A stretch of DNA of 64,000 bases from Gaeumannomyces sp. JS-464 (lineage: Eukaryota; Ascomycota; Sordariomycetes; Magnaporthales; Magnaporthaceae). The DNA lies in NCBI GenBank assembly GCA_002197995.1, contig NGZR01000003.1, positions 1,364,001-1,428,000 of the forward strand, in the 5' to 3' direction. Within the stretch, counting starts at the first letter, position 1; every line of letters begins with the position of its first letter. Positions 11,327-23,411 of this stretch are shown here, piece after piece. The position numbers and the translations under genes were made by a program. The notes under the pieces are model-generated. The model saw only the letters and a program-made list of their open reading frames with translations. It was not told the origin of the DNA and searched no databases.

Positions 11327-14300
11327 ATGGACAAAGGTTCTAACGGCTCCCATGGCATCCCGCTGCTTCCCCTGAGCCGTCCCAACCTGCCGACCATCAG
11401 CGGCGACGACGAACGAGAGGCGTCACGGTCCAGGCCACCGAACCATGCGCGCACGACCTCTGCGCAGTCGAGGATCGTCGCCGACGAGTACTCGTTCCTG
11501 TCCCCGACCGAGACCGCCGCCCGTCTCAGGACCTCGCTTACCCATGGCCTGACCCCCAACGAGGCTATCACGCGCCTCCACGAATATGGCCCCAACGAGA
11601 TCCCCCACGAGCCCCCGGAGCCGCTATGGCTGCGATTCATTGGCCAGTTCAAGGAGCCGTTGATTTTGATGCTGCTGGTCTCGGCCGCGGCATCCATATT
11701 CCTTGGCAACACCGATGACGCCGTCAGCATTACCGTCGCCGTCACTATCGTCGTCACCGTCGGCTTTGTGCAGGAGTACCGATCAGAGAAGTCGATCGAG
11801 GCTCTGAGCCACCTGGTTCCGGACCATGCCCACCTGATACGAACCCAGATGCCCAAGACTCCCACCATAGGGCGCCCGGCGAACTGGCCACCTCAGGATG
11901 CCGGCAGCAGTGGTGATCAGTCTCCTTTGGGAGCCACCACCCCCGGGAGGCGGCCATGGAAGCCACCTCGTCCAAGGTCATGGCGTCGCAGCTGGTTCCG
12001 GGCGACCTGGTCATGTTCACAACGGGCGATCGCATCCCTGCCGACATTCGCGTGACCAAGGCCATGGATCTTACCATCGATGCGTCGAACCTCACCGGCG
12101 AGAACGAACCCGAGAGAATCACGGCTGCCGCGCGCTCGCGAGACCAGCGCCCTCTCACGCCCTTTGGAGGCACCAGCCTGCAGCCCCCAGCCCATCCTTC
12201 GAGACTAAGAGTCAGGCCGGCGAGGATACTTCTCAGGCGCCAAAAAATGTTGCTTACATGGGCACGCTGGTCAGGTCTGGCCACGGCCAAGGAGTCGTCT
12301 TTGCCACTGGAGGAAACACGCATTTTGGAACCATCTCCCTGAGCGTTTCAGGGGACGGAGAGCCCTCGATCACCTCTGCAACTCTCCATGGACGAACTAG
12401 GCGGGCAGCTCAGCAAATTTTCATTTATTGTTATCGGTCTCATCTCCGTGATTGGATTTTTCCAGGGAAAGAAGCTGCTTGAGATCTTCACCATCTCGAT
12501 CTCGCTCGCCGTCGCCGCCATCCCTGAAGGCCTCCCTATCATTGTCACCGTCACGCTCGCTCTTGGCGTCCATCGCATGGCTAAGCGCAATGCGATTGTC
12601 AGGAAGATGCCCAAGGTGGAAACTCTTGGTTCCGTGAACGTCGTGTGCACAGACAAGACAGGTCAGTTTGAAACAACTGTTTACGCTTTTCAGCCACCAG
12701 GTTACTGATTTGGCCCCCTTTTCAGGAACTCTAACTATGAATCATATGACTACAACCAAGATGTGGTACTTCGGGCAACCGAGCTCTGTCAGCGTGGACT
12801 CAGATGACGAATTTACCGAGGCGAAGCCAGATGCTGCAACTCTGAGAATCTTGCGCATTGGAAACATTGCCAACAATGCCCGTCTTGCGCATCAGTACAC
12901 CGAAAACGGAGCAGCTGCTAGGGCGGTGCTCACGTCGACTCTCGGCAAGGGCGAGATGAGCTCGTCCTACACCCGCTGGGTTGGACAGCCGACAGACATT
13001 GCGATGCTCGACCTCCTAGACCGATTCAAGGAGCATGACGTCAGGGGATCGGTTGGACATCGCGCCACCGAGACACCCTTCAGCTCGGAAGTGGATGGGC
13101 GTCACTATCGCGGCCGAGGGTGGCAAGAGTGACAAGGAGTTTGCGTATATCAAAGGCGCCATCGACAAGATACTGGCGAGCTGCGACACTTACATTACTG
13201 GTGAAGGTCGAGAGTTCGTCCTTGACTCCAACCGTCGGCAAGAGGCCCTGCAAGCCGCCGATAAGATGGCAGCCCAGGGACTCCGCGTCCTGGCTTTTGC
13301 GAGCGGTCCTGTGAGCAGATCTGCCAAAGGCAAGGCTGCGCTTGCGTCGACTCGAAGCAGCACTCCAGCGAGCGAAAAGTCCGATGAGTGGCACCCGGCG
13401 ACTAACGAGGAACCGTACACCGGCCTCACCTTTGCTGGTCTTGTCGGCATGAGTGACCCTCCTCGGCCCGGAGTCGGACGCTCAATTAGGAAATTGATGC
13501 GCGGCGGGGTCAAGGTTATCATGATCACGGGCGACGCCGAGACGACAGCGGTTGCCATCGGGCGCCAGTTGGGAATGCAGATCGCGGCGCCCCGCGAGCA
13601 TACGGACAGCCAGGTCAGCGTCCGGCCCGTGCTCCGCGGCGACGAGGTAGACGCCATGTCGGAGGAGGAGCTGGCACAAGCGATGCAGACGACGACAGTG
13701 TTTGCGCGAACCAACCCAGACCACAAGATGAAAATTATTCGGGCACTCCAGATGCGCGGCGACATCGTGGCCATGACGGGTGACGGCGTCAACGACGCGC
13801 CGGCGCTCAAGAAGGCAGATATCGGAATTGCCATGGGCCGTCACGGCACCGACGTGGCCAAGGAGGCGGCCGACATGATCCTGACTGACGACGACTTTTC
13901 TACGATTCTCCACGCCATCGAGGAAGGCAAGGGCATTTTCAACAACATCCAGAACTTCCTGACATTCCAGCTGAGCACCAGCGCGGCTGGCCTGTCCCTC
14001 GTCCTGATCTGCACGGCTCTCGGATTCAAGTCGCCGCTCAATGCAATGCAGATCTTGTGGATCAGTGAGTGAAATGCATCTCATACATATATCCTGTGCC
14101 TATTGCTAATGAGTATCCCCAACAGACATCATCATGGACGGCCCTCCCGCGCAGTCGCTGGGTGTTGAGGCGGTGGACAAGGATGTTATGAACCGGCCAC
14201 CGCGCAAGCGCAACGACCCGGTCCTTACCCGGCCGCTCGTCATGCGGGTGGCACAGTCGGCGGCCATCATAATGATCGGAACCATGCTCGTGTACACGCG

Positions 14301-14664
14301 CGAGATGCTCGAGGACGGGCAGGTGACACGGCGCGACACTACCATGACGTTCACGTGCTTTGTGCTCTTCGACATGTTCAACGCGCTCGCGTGCCGGTCC
14401 GAGTCCAAGTCGATACTCCGGGGCGAGATCGGGCTGTTCCGCAACTCGCTCTTCAACTGGGCCGTGTCGCTCAGCCTGGCGGGCCAGCTGCTCGTCATCT
14501 ACTTCCCCTGGCTCCAGGAGGTGTTCCAGACTGAGGCGCTGGCCTTCACGGACCTCCTGTGGCTCGTCGTGCTCTGCAGCACCGTCTTCTGGGTCGACGA
14601 GCTGCGCAAGTGGCTCAAGTACGGCCGCAGGAGGTTAGGCGGCAACTACAGCCAGGCCGTGTAA
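11327..14664 (+). CDS. pmr1: Golgi P-type Ca2+/Mn2+-transporting ATPase (PMR1 type)
   Basis: This SPCA pump moves Ca2+ and Mn2+ into the Golgi. Introns are 12662-12725, inside the DKTGT phosphorylation motif, and 14065-14125. The spliced product would be about 1070 residues. In order I see the N-terminal cation-ATPase segment, TM1-2, the PGD and TGEN motifs of the A domain, PEGLP in TM4, DKTGT (Asp near residue 442), KWMG in the N domain, TGDGVNDAP, and [18 protein letters not shown] in TM5-6, which is typical of PMR1 rather than SERCA or PMCA. The frame breaks four times: one base missing near 11940 (C run), one missing near 12185 (C run), one extra near 12351-12354 (G run), and a shift near 13085. 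Coding continues cleanly in the new frame each time, so sequence error is more likely than a pseudogene. Confidence 0.9.
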
Positions 14665-15291
14665 CAAAACATAGAAGAGTACAGATACGATCAGCGCATA
14701 ACACAATAGAGCGGGGCGTTTTTATAACTTGGCATAAAACGCATTCTTCCATGTCTTGAGAGTTACGGCTGTGGTCACGATTATTTCCCTTTTCGCGCTT
14801 TTTTCTACTTTCCTGCTACACTAACCGAAAAACGCCTCGTTCAGCGCTCGTTAGAATTTGTCAGGAAGAACGACAGCGATCGGGATCTAGGCACCATGCA
14901 GGGGCACGTCGCAGTCCGCATGCGCTGCGCCCCCAACCAGGGGGGATCTCGCCCAATCGTAGAACTGAGTTGATGCTCAGAGCAATCAAGGCAATGCTTC
15001 TGGCACCCTGACCACCGCCAACAGCCAACCGCCCACCTCCACACCATTGAGGCGCCGCGACGGTGCCCCTGTCGTCAGTTTCCTTGGCAAGGCTGTTCTC
15101 ACGGACTTGGCTCGCCATCTCAAAATTATTAAAGCACCTCTTCCACCCATACAACCTAACCCTAACCTCTCCCCAATACTGAATCAGACAATTCGCGTTC
15201 CGAGTAAATTTTCCCATCACCCTCTTATTTCCCTCGTCGTTGGCGGAAACATCTCTGCTCTGATAGACACGTCTCTCCCTTCTAGCTGGCT
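14665..15291. other. Intergenic region and 5' UTR of the NLR-like gene
   Basis: This 0.6-kb stretch holds the PMR1 3' end and the promoter of the NACHT gene. Its right half is C/T-rich and contains a short telomere-like stretch at 15153-15167. No gene is seen. Confidence 0.5.
15153..15167 (+). repeat. Telobox-like interstitial telomeric repeat
   Basis: AACCTAACCCTAACC is about two and a half copies of CCCTAA, with one 5-base unit. It lies about 125 bases upstream of the NLR-like start codon. Such teloboxes occur in fungal and plant promoters; it is too short to be evidence of a telomere fusion. Confidence 0.5.
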
Positions 15292-18200
15292 ATGGCCAAC
15301 CGAGGCTTCGTGGGGTCTCCGTCGGAGATTCCTGCCGAAGGCTTGACCGCTCTCAGGGTACCTGATACTGAGCCATTGGTAGAGTATGTTTCGCGAACCA
15401 GGAACGGAGCTGCCGGTTACTCGGAGAACACTAACTAACATGAATGTGTCGCCTACAGCATTGTCTTGGTACACGGGTTCACCGGCCACCCCTATCTGAC
15501 TTGGCGCAAATCTGGGGTCCAGGGGGGCTCCCAAGCCGGCGCTGAGGATGGCGCTGAACCCCCGAGGAAGCTTCAAAGGCTTGTGCAACGCTCTATAGCT
15601 CGTGAGAGCCATTCGGTCTACTGGCCGACGGACCTGCTCCCCAGCACTGTCCCCGATGCCCGAATAATGACATATGGGTACGACACTCATATCAGGCACA
15701 AGCTCGTCGGTCCTCGCGCCAGCCAAAACACGGTCTATGACATCGCCTGGGATCTCCTTGTAGCGCTCGAGGCCGAAAGACGTGACGCCGTAGACAGGCC
15801 CCTGATCTTCGTTGCGCACAGCCTAGGCGGGATCGTTGTCAAAGAGATGCTGAGGCGGTCTCAGGGGCATCACTCGCACGACCATCTGCGGCAGATCGCG
15901 TCTGCGACCATCGGCATCGTCTTTTTCGGGACACCGCACTCCGGCGCCGATCCTCGAGGCCCGTTGCTCCACGCCGCCGAACGTATTGTGCGCATTCTCG
16001 GCGTCACCGTGAATCAGGCAGTCGTCGACACCCTCCTGCCCAGCGCTGAGCGATTGCGAGAGCTTCGGGACGACTTTCCCGTCATGGCGCAAAGAAAAGG
16101 GTGGTCCATTCACTCATTTCAGGAGCAATTGGGCGTTCGCATGCTCGGGAGCAATAAAGTAAGTCCGACCCAGCCTGGCATTGATAGTGGCGCAGCAAAG
16201 AGTGACGCTAATCCCCCCTAGGTTGTCGAAGACACATCATCCTGCCTCCACTCGCCATCGATTGAAGTCACCCAACATATTGCGAGCGATCACATGGACA
16301 TGTGCCGATTCTCGGGACCCCTCGATTTGGAGTATCGAAAAGTCGCAGCAGCCCTGGAACGCCTTGTCCAGTGTGGCCGGGGAGCAGGAAAGACGCGAGG
16401 CGGAGCGCTAGACCCGGGTACCGATGCCCAGCGATGTAAAGAAGTCATTGAATCCCTGGCCTTCGAGCAAATGGGTGACCGCCAGATGAGCATCAAGCGC
16501 GCTCATCGAAAAACCTGCAAATGGTTTTCTTACCCTGCAGGAATACATCGACTGGCAAGACGAGACGAAAATGGCCGAGAATAATGGGGTGCTTTGGATC
16601 AAGGGCAAAGCCGGCACAGGAAAGTCGACTCTCATGAAATATCTGCTCGACCGAGCCAAGAACGGACTGCGAGGAAGCAAAGTGGTGTCCTTTTTCTTCC
16701 ACGCCCGCGGCGACGAACTTGAGAAGTCGACGGCCGGCATGTATCGCCACCTCATCATCCAGATACTCCAGAAGATGACCGACAACGATCTCACGGCCAT
16801 CTGGAAGCGCTTTGTCGAGGACTCGGGGCTAGCAGACTCAGCCCCATCTTCACGCTGGACAGTGGATCTCCTGAAGGATCTTTTCCGAGCGGCCGTCCTC
16901 GCCCCTGGTCATCGCCTGACCTGCTTTGTCGACGCGCTCGACGAGTGCGACGAGGGCGAGATCAGAGACATGCTAGACTTCTTCACCGAGCTCGGAGAGC
17001 TATCGCTGTCTCAGGGAGCACCGTTCCAGGTCTGCTTCTCGAGCCGGCACTACCCGCACATCACGGTCGACAAGTGCCTGGAGCTCAACCTCGATGTGCA
17101 AAGCGGCCACGAATGCGATATCGTCAGCTACCTAGAGACGGAGCTCAAGATCGGAAAAACCAAAACCGCGCAAGAAGTCCGCACCGAAATGTTGAAGAGC
17201 GCGTCGGGTATCTTCATGTGGGCGGTGCTTGTCACGCAGATTCTGAACCGGGAATTTGATCGTGGCAACATCCATGCCCTGAAGAAAAAGTTGAAGGAGA
17301 TCCCCAAGGACCTACACACCCTGTTTGAGAGCATGCTCACCCGAGATGACGACAACAAGGCCCAGCTTCTGTTGTGCATCCAATGGACCCTTTACGCAAG
17401 GCGGCCACTAGCCCCGAGGAACTCTACTTTGCCATGGTGCCCTACGACTCTGAGCCTGATGATCTCCCTATCCGCCATCAACCCTGGAACCTAGATGAGA
17501 TTACCCGAGCGTACATGGAGAGGTTTATTGTCAGCTCCTCGAAGGGTCTTGTCGAGGTTACATCGACGAAGAAGCCAACTGTGCAGTTCATCCACGAGTC
17601 TATCCGCGACTATCTCTTCCAGGGAGGCCTGGAAAAGGTCTGGTCGGAGCTCAAGCGAGACTTCAGCTCGATCAGTCATGACGCCCTGAAGAATGGCTGC
17701 CTTAGCTACATTCAGCAGGGAGAATTCGGAGTCGGGCCAGGAATGTCGTCAACTGGGTCGTCGGGCGCTCCGTCGGCTGCGCCCGATGCCCCCGCCGAGA
17801 CCGGGGGCTCCTCCGATCCCTCTATCGACCTCGAGACTCTCCCCAATTCACCGCTCGAGAGCAGGGATGTCGATAATCCCCCCATCAAGAGCAAGAGCCG
17901 AACCAAAAAATCGGACGACGGCTCGATCCATAGAGATCGTCTGTGCAGAACATTCCCGTTCCTTCAATATGCGCTACAAAACGTCATCTATCACTCCGAC
18001 CGCGCGCAGCAGGGCGGCGTATGCCAGCTCCAATTCCTCAAAGACTTCCCCAGGCAGCGATGGGCCGAGCTCGACAACGCAATGGCGGCGTTCAAGTCAC
18101 GTCAACACACGACCCAGGTGCCATTGACGTATTTACTGGCCGAGCAAAACGCCGCGAACCTCATTAGGGCTTCCCCCGACCCGCTCTCGTTCAGTGACTA

Positions 18201-19710
18201 CAGAAAGCCATCTGCCCACAAAGAGCGTTATGGTGCTCCCTTAGTAGCAGCTATTGCGTACGGGTCACATGAGGCAATCGAGCAGTTGCTCTTGTCGGAT
18301 GCCCAGCTATCTGGGCTCATTGAAGGCGGTTTCGTTGACGATACCTCCGCCCAGCTCACTAAAGGCCGCCAGAATCTGCAACTGAAATGGGACCGGCATG
18401 CATCCATGGCTTATTATCTCTGCAAATATGGCCACGATCCTTTCGTCAAACTCCTTGCGTCAGCGGCCGCCAAAGCAGTGCGGTTGAAAGCACTCGACGC
18501 TGATGTTGTGCAAACAAGTCTACTAGGTTGGGACGCATTTCACCTGGTCACCGAGGAAGAGAGCCAAGATTGGAATCTGATAGCCATGATTTCTGAGGGC
18601 TACTGTGAGATGCCATCGTATGCTTCTAGGTTTTGCATATTCATAGTGGGCACGTTCCTCGGAGGTGGCCTCCCTTTCTCAAAGGATGGGCTCGACAATG
18701 GCCGTGGTCTTTCGGTTCTGGCTACCACCTGCATTTCAACATGGGCCCCGGGTGATCCATGCAATGAACAGATCGTGGAGCTTATTCGGGATCCTTATCG
18801 GTTCAAGCAGAACCTTCAACGGCTGGTCGGCGCGGGCTACGATGTCGATGCTTCGACGCCGGCAGGATCAAGCCTCTTGGACGAGCTAGTCTGGCGGCAA
18901 GCTGATGCCTCCATCGCATCCTTCCTCCTCGAGCTAGGGGCCGAGCTCCGCGTTTGGGCAGCTGCCGGCCTCGGTAATAAGGATGCGGTCATCAGGCTTC
19001 TCGACAATGGGTTCGACGTTAACACCCCCGATGGCTTTGGGCGCCCAGCACTATGGTACGCGGCTCTCAACAACCACAAAGACCTGGTCGAGATGCTTCT
19101 TGTTGAGCGAAGCGCAACTCCAAATCTAGTCGACAGGGAAGGACGCTCATTGCTCCACCACCTGGCCACTTTCGAGGGGACCATGGTAGTCTCCATTACC
19201 AAATTCCTTCTCGAGCATGGCGCCGACGTCAACGCGAAAGATAACTCCGGCGATACTCTTTTACACGTCTTTAGGAACCTGGAAATCCTGGCGCTCCTAT
19301 GTGGCCATGGCGCCGACGTCAACGCGAAGAATAGCGACGGCCATACTCCTTTACACGTCCACGAGGACCCGGAAATCCTGACGCTCCTGTGCGGCCATGG
19401 CGCCGACGTCAACGCGAAGAATCATTATGGTCGCGTTCCTTTGTTTTTTGTCAACACTGAAGCAGGTGTGGAAGTGCTGTGCAAGAATAGTGCCGACCTC
19501 GAAGCTCGAGATGATGGCGAATACACACCACTTTTGTGGCAACTTGGGTATCCGCCTGGACCAATCGAGGTTATCGGTGCTCTTCTCAAGCGAGGAGCAA
19601 GGAAGGGCGTTAAACCCTACACGGGTGAGACGGCGTGGCAAGCGGTTTCAAAAGTACCGTGTGCCGATTCGAGGGAGAGGTTGCTTGAGCTCTTGGGGCC
19701 AGAGCCATGA
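15292..19710 (+). CDS. NLR-like protein: lipase-like alpha/beta hydrolase, NACHT, ankyrin repeats
   Basis: Introns are 15384-15458 and 16159-16221; the spliced product is about 1426 residues. An N-terminal alpha/beta-hydrolase domain (LVHGFTGHPYLTW near residue 35, nucleophile elbow AHSLGG near 155, then FFGTPHSG) resembles the lipase-like effector domain of fungal NLRs. A NACHT domain follows: P-loop GKAGTGKST, Walker B-type CFVDALDECDEG, then an ARSRH-equivalent CFSSRHYP. A Ser/Pro linker, a long helical region and C-terminal ankyrin repeats complete it. Fungal proteins of this plan act in heterokaryon incompatibility or other non-self responses; that role is inferred here. Two frame breaks occur: one extra T in the TTTT run near 16525, and one base missing near 17403. 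They could be sequencing errors or true inactivation. It lies between PMR1 and COG4. Confidence 0.85.
19221..19490 (+). repeat. Three tandem 90-bp ankyrin units in the NLR-like gene
   Basis: Units start at 19221, 19311 and 19401, each opening with the same 16 or more bases (CGCCGACGTCAACGCG). The period is 90 bp, or 30 residues, instead of the usual 33 of an ankyrin repeat. By my count units one and two differ at about 17 of 90 bases; the third is similar over its first part and then diverges. The encoded repeat core is GHGADVNAKN...LL. Older, more degenerate ankyrin units lie upstream from about 18950. Confidence 0.85.
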
Positions 19711-20146
19711 TGTACTCAACTGTATTCGAGCAACAATCCGAGGGGTTGCAGTATTCATATCATAGCGAGTTGCATTTGACATCTTTAGAACCTCTGTTTA
19801 GCGTGATGTGCCAAGCTCCGCTCCAACTGATAAGAATTGGCCAAGTCAATTACGTGCCTGGACCCCCGCAGGACACGACATGGAACACAAAGCCCCAAGT
19901 AGCAGACGGAGAGGGGGCGAGGTCGACAAGACGCTGCTCCAGACAGCTGGCGAATGAGTCCCCAAAGGGGTTCGTTATGCGCCGACAATTGGAAAGACGG
20001 CGCGAATGTCTGCCTTTACCAATGGCCACCAGCCATTGGCAACTGACGCCTCGAAACAGCGACCCGCTGCGGCTCCCTCCGACCAGACACACCGAACCGC
20101 CCCCACTGCTGTCCTCACCGGCCGACCATCCCACCACACCACGGCC
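19711..20146. other. Short intergenic region before COG4
   Basis: This holds the NLR 3' end and the COG4 promoter and 5' UTR. An in-frame upstream ATG at 20006 would extend COG4 by 47 residues of low-complexity sequence. No other gene is seen. Confidence 0.5.
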
Positions 20147-22734
20147 ATGAAGAACACAGCGGGTGCCGCCACAAGGAGAAGCGCCGGGGCGGGACCTGGA
20201 GCAGCGGCCGAACTCATTGCCCCTCTCGACGATGCCTTGACCACCGCCCATGTGCGCAAGGCGCTCGAGTCGCTGCACGCCCGCGAGCAGGCCCTGACGA
20301 CCCGGCTCGACGGCCTCGTCACGTCCCACGCCGACCTCGGCCGCGACCTGCTGCGCCTCGACAACCTCCGGGCGACGCTGGGCGCCCAGGTCATCGCGTC
20401 GCGCACCATATCCAACACGATGCTGGCCGGGGCCGCTGACACGGCCGCGCGGCTGTCGGGCCGAGTCCGCGAGCTCGACCTCGAGAAGGCCCGGGTCCAG
20501 GCGACGCTCAAGGTCGTCGAGCAGGTCGCCGAGCTCAAGGCCTGCGTGGCCGGCGTCGTCGGCAGCATGGGCGCCCCGCAGGACTGGGAGGCCGCGGCCG
20601 GCTACCTGTCGCGCGCCGCCGCCGTCCCCGCCGAGATCCTGCACTGCGGCTTCGCGCGCGCCGTCGTGCCGACCGTCGAGACGCCCGACAGCCCCGCGAC
20701 GACGCTCGAGGCCGCGCGCGAGAGCCTGTGCAGCCTGTTCCTGCGCGAGTTCGACCGCGCCGCCGCCGACGCCGACGGCGCAAAGGTCACGCGCTTCTTC
20801 AAGCTGTTTCCCCTAATAGGCCGCGGCGACGTCGGGCTCGACGTCTACGGCCGCTACGTCTGCCAGGGCGTCGCCGGCACCGCCCGCCAGACGCTCCGCG
20901 ACGGCGCCGCCGCCGCCGGCGGCACCGACGGCTTCTTCTACGCCCAGGCCCTCACGCAGCTGTTTGAACACATCGCCCGCATCGTTGACGGCCACGGCGC
21001 CCTGGTCGAGCGCCACTACGGCTCCGGCAAGATGGTCCGCGTCATCGAGCGCCTGCAGGTCGAGGTCGACGTCCAGGGCGGTATTGTGCTCGACTCGTGG
21101 AGCGACGAGCGCGCCGTCGACAGGAAGCTGACCGACGTCAAGAGCTACCCCTTTTCCTTCCTCGTCCAGAGCTTCCTGCCGCAGCAGAAGAGCGGCTTCG
21201 GCGGCACCCCCCGCGTCAACTCGCCCGCCGGCGGCGCGGGCACGAACAACCCACGCACCAGCGAGGACGAGGGCGTAAACATGAAGGAAGTGGATGGTCT
21301 GCTAGCAGAAATTGCCGACATGCTGGGCAAGTGGGCACTGTACACTCGGTTCCTCGCTGCAAAGTGCAAGGTAAGCGTTGAGCAACTATGCCGGTCTCAT
21401 GTCTCTCCTCTCCCCCAGTTGGTCTTTATGCCCCTAGAACGTGACCCTAATACATGGCCCTCTCTATCTAGGAGCCTGAAATCCCCGAGGGCGCCCCTCT
21501 GGTCATCCCACCAGTCATCAAGACCTCAAACCTGCATCGCAAGGTCAACGCAAAACTCACAGTCCCCTACAACGTCATGTCGACCTTCTACTTCCGCCGG
21601 TCGGTCGAAAAGGCCTTCCAGCTCGACGAGTCGCCCAGCGGGCTGACGCTCAGCATGAGCAAGCCCATGGACGGCAACCCGCCCTACATCATCTCCGCCG
21701 TTGACGACGTCATGTACATCGTCAACACAGTCCTCCAGCGATCCATGTCCACCTCCCAGATCGAGGTGGCCAGCTCCGTCATCCCAACGGTCGGGCGGGT
21801 CCTCGGCTCTGACTTCATCGGCATGATCCAGCGCCGCATGCGGGACGACACCTTCCCGATGCCGGCGGTCAAGGGCGGCTTCCCGCCCGAGGACAAGATT
21901 ATCGGCTTCGTGGTGCTGACCAACAGCCTCGACATGGCCAAGGAGTACCTCTCCCGCATCATAAGCAGCCGCGTCGGCCCGTCGGACGAGGAGCTGGCGA
22001 AGCAGCAGCAGCAGCAGCCGCCGCCGCCCAACGGCGGGCCCGCCCGGCCGCTGCCCGGCACGCCCAGGGACCTGTTCCCGCTGGGCCGCGACGCAGCGGC
22101 CGTGACGCGGGAGCTGCGCGTGCTCGAGGCCAACTTCCTCGCCAAGGCCAGCGACCTGCTGCGCGAGGGCGTCGAGGCGCTCAACGTGCACGTGGTGAAG
22201 CCCCGCCTGCGGCCCATGCTAACCGAGACGTTCCGCAACGCCGACTACGCGCTCACCGAGGCCGACGTGGCCGAGCTGGCGGCGCAGAACGACGAGGACG
22301 AGTCGGACGTGCTCGAGCGCCTCGAGCAGGCCGGCCGCGTCTTCGAGCACCGCTGGGACGCGCTCATGCAGCCGCTGGGCCGCCTCATGACCCCGCGCAC
22401 CTACGCCACCCTGCTCGACGCCGCCGCGGCCCACCTGGCCGGCGTGCTCGAGAGGCGCGTCTGGGCCGCGGCCGGCCGCGTCAACGGCTTCGGCGCCGTC
22501 CGCATGGAGCGCGACTTCTCGGCCATCATCAGCGCCGTGGCCCGCGGCAACTACGCGCTGCGCGACAAGTTCGCCCGCGTCAGCCAGGTCCTCATGGTGG
22601 CCAACATGGAGGACGACGAGTGGGACGAGCTCGTGGCCGAGGAGGAGGACGAGGGCGGCGCCGGGGACGGCGGCATGAAGTGGGTGCTCGGCGAGGAGGA
22701 CAGGAGGCGGGCGAGGAATATTGTCAGCTCGTGA
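20147..22734 (+). CDS. cog4: Conserved oligomeric Golgi complex subunit 4
   Basis: COG4 belongs to lobe A of the COG tether, which recycles Golgi glycosylation enzymes by retrograde vesicles. Two exons, 20147-21370 and 21472-22734, with a GTAAGC...CTATCTAG intron, give 828 residues without any frame break. The N-terminal 150 residues are helical and coiled-coil-like (LDNLRATLGAQVIASRTISN). The central part carries family segments such as VYGRYVCQGV, ALTQLFEHIARIVDGHG and LVQSFLPQQ. The C-terminal part includes VDDVMYIVNTVLQRSMST, a glutamine/proline-rich loop near 22005-22030 and an acidic tail. The start at 20147 was preferred to 20006 because the extra N-terminal residues look non-conserved. 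Confidence 0.88.
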
Positions 22735-23411
22735 TGGTTCGTGCCAGAAGTACGCGTCCGAAGGGGAGAGGTGCCCATCCGGCTATTATAAAGCCAATGG
22801 CTTCCTAGAGGAGAGCAGAGTTTAGAAGCATTTTGGGGGCTACTGGAAGCGGTGTTATGACAAAAAGAAAAAGAGGTTCGCGATATAAAGGGTTCCTTTT
22901 ACAAACCAAAAGCAGCACTAGATAACGATACTTGACGAACGGGATATTTCAAGCCCGAGGAGCATAAAAGGAACTCTCTCGTCGTTTTTGCCAGGCGGCA
23001 TCCCCTCGTATTATCCCTCTCCATTCTCTGCCAGCTTGCGTCCGCTGACACTGTGATTGCCACTTTCTGCGTCTTGGGCTCATCCAGCACCCCAATGCAG
23101 AGTCTCCGAGCACAACATATGAGCGCAGGAAGCCGCCGAGGACCGGAGCTACCGAAAAGTGCAGACCGCGAACCCAGGGGAGGCCCAGCGAGGCGGTTTA
23201 CGTGTGCACCCCAACATGACACACGATATCGCCCATTTTTAATTGTCTGATGACGTACCCCGCACCGCGGCCGGGCGGGCTGTGCAACACCAGGCGAGGT
23301 TTTCAGACCGTATTTGCGCTCTGTCGTTTCTCGAGGTCATCAGACTCTCTCTTCGCTTCATTCAAAAAAATAGCTGAGCTTTGATCCAACATTATTCATT
23401 CCGCCTACACG
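22735..23411. other. Intergenic region
   Basis: This 0.7-kb stretch holds the COG4 3' UTR and the promoter of the next gene. Frames on both strands near 22899-23250 are antiparallel shadows of each other with no protein features. Confidence 0.5.

Noticed and set aside
11327..14664. PMR1 as a pseudogene
   Set aside because: All catalytic motifs and splice sites are intact and the breaks match the same homopolymer pattern seen in other essential genes, so sequence error is the simpler reading.
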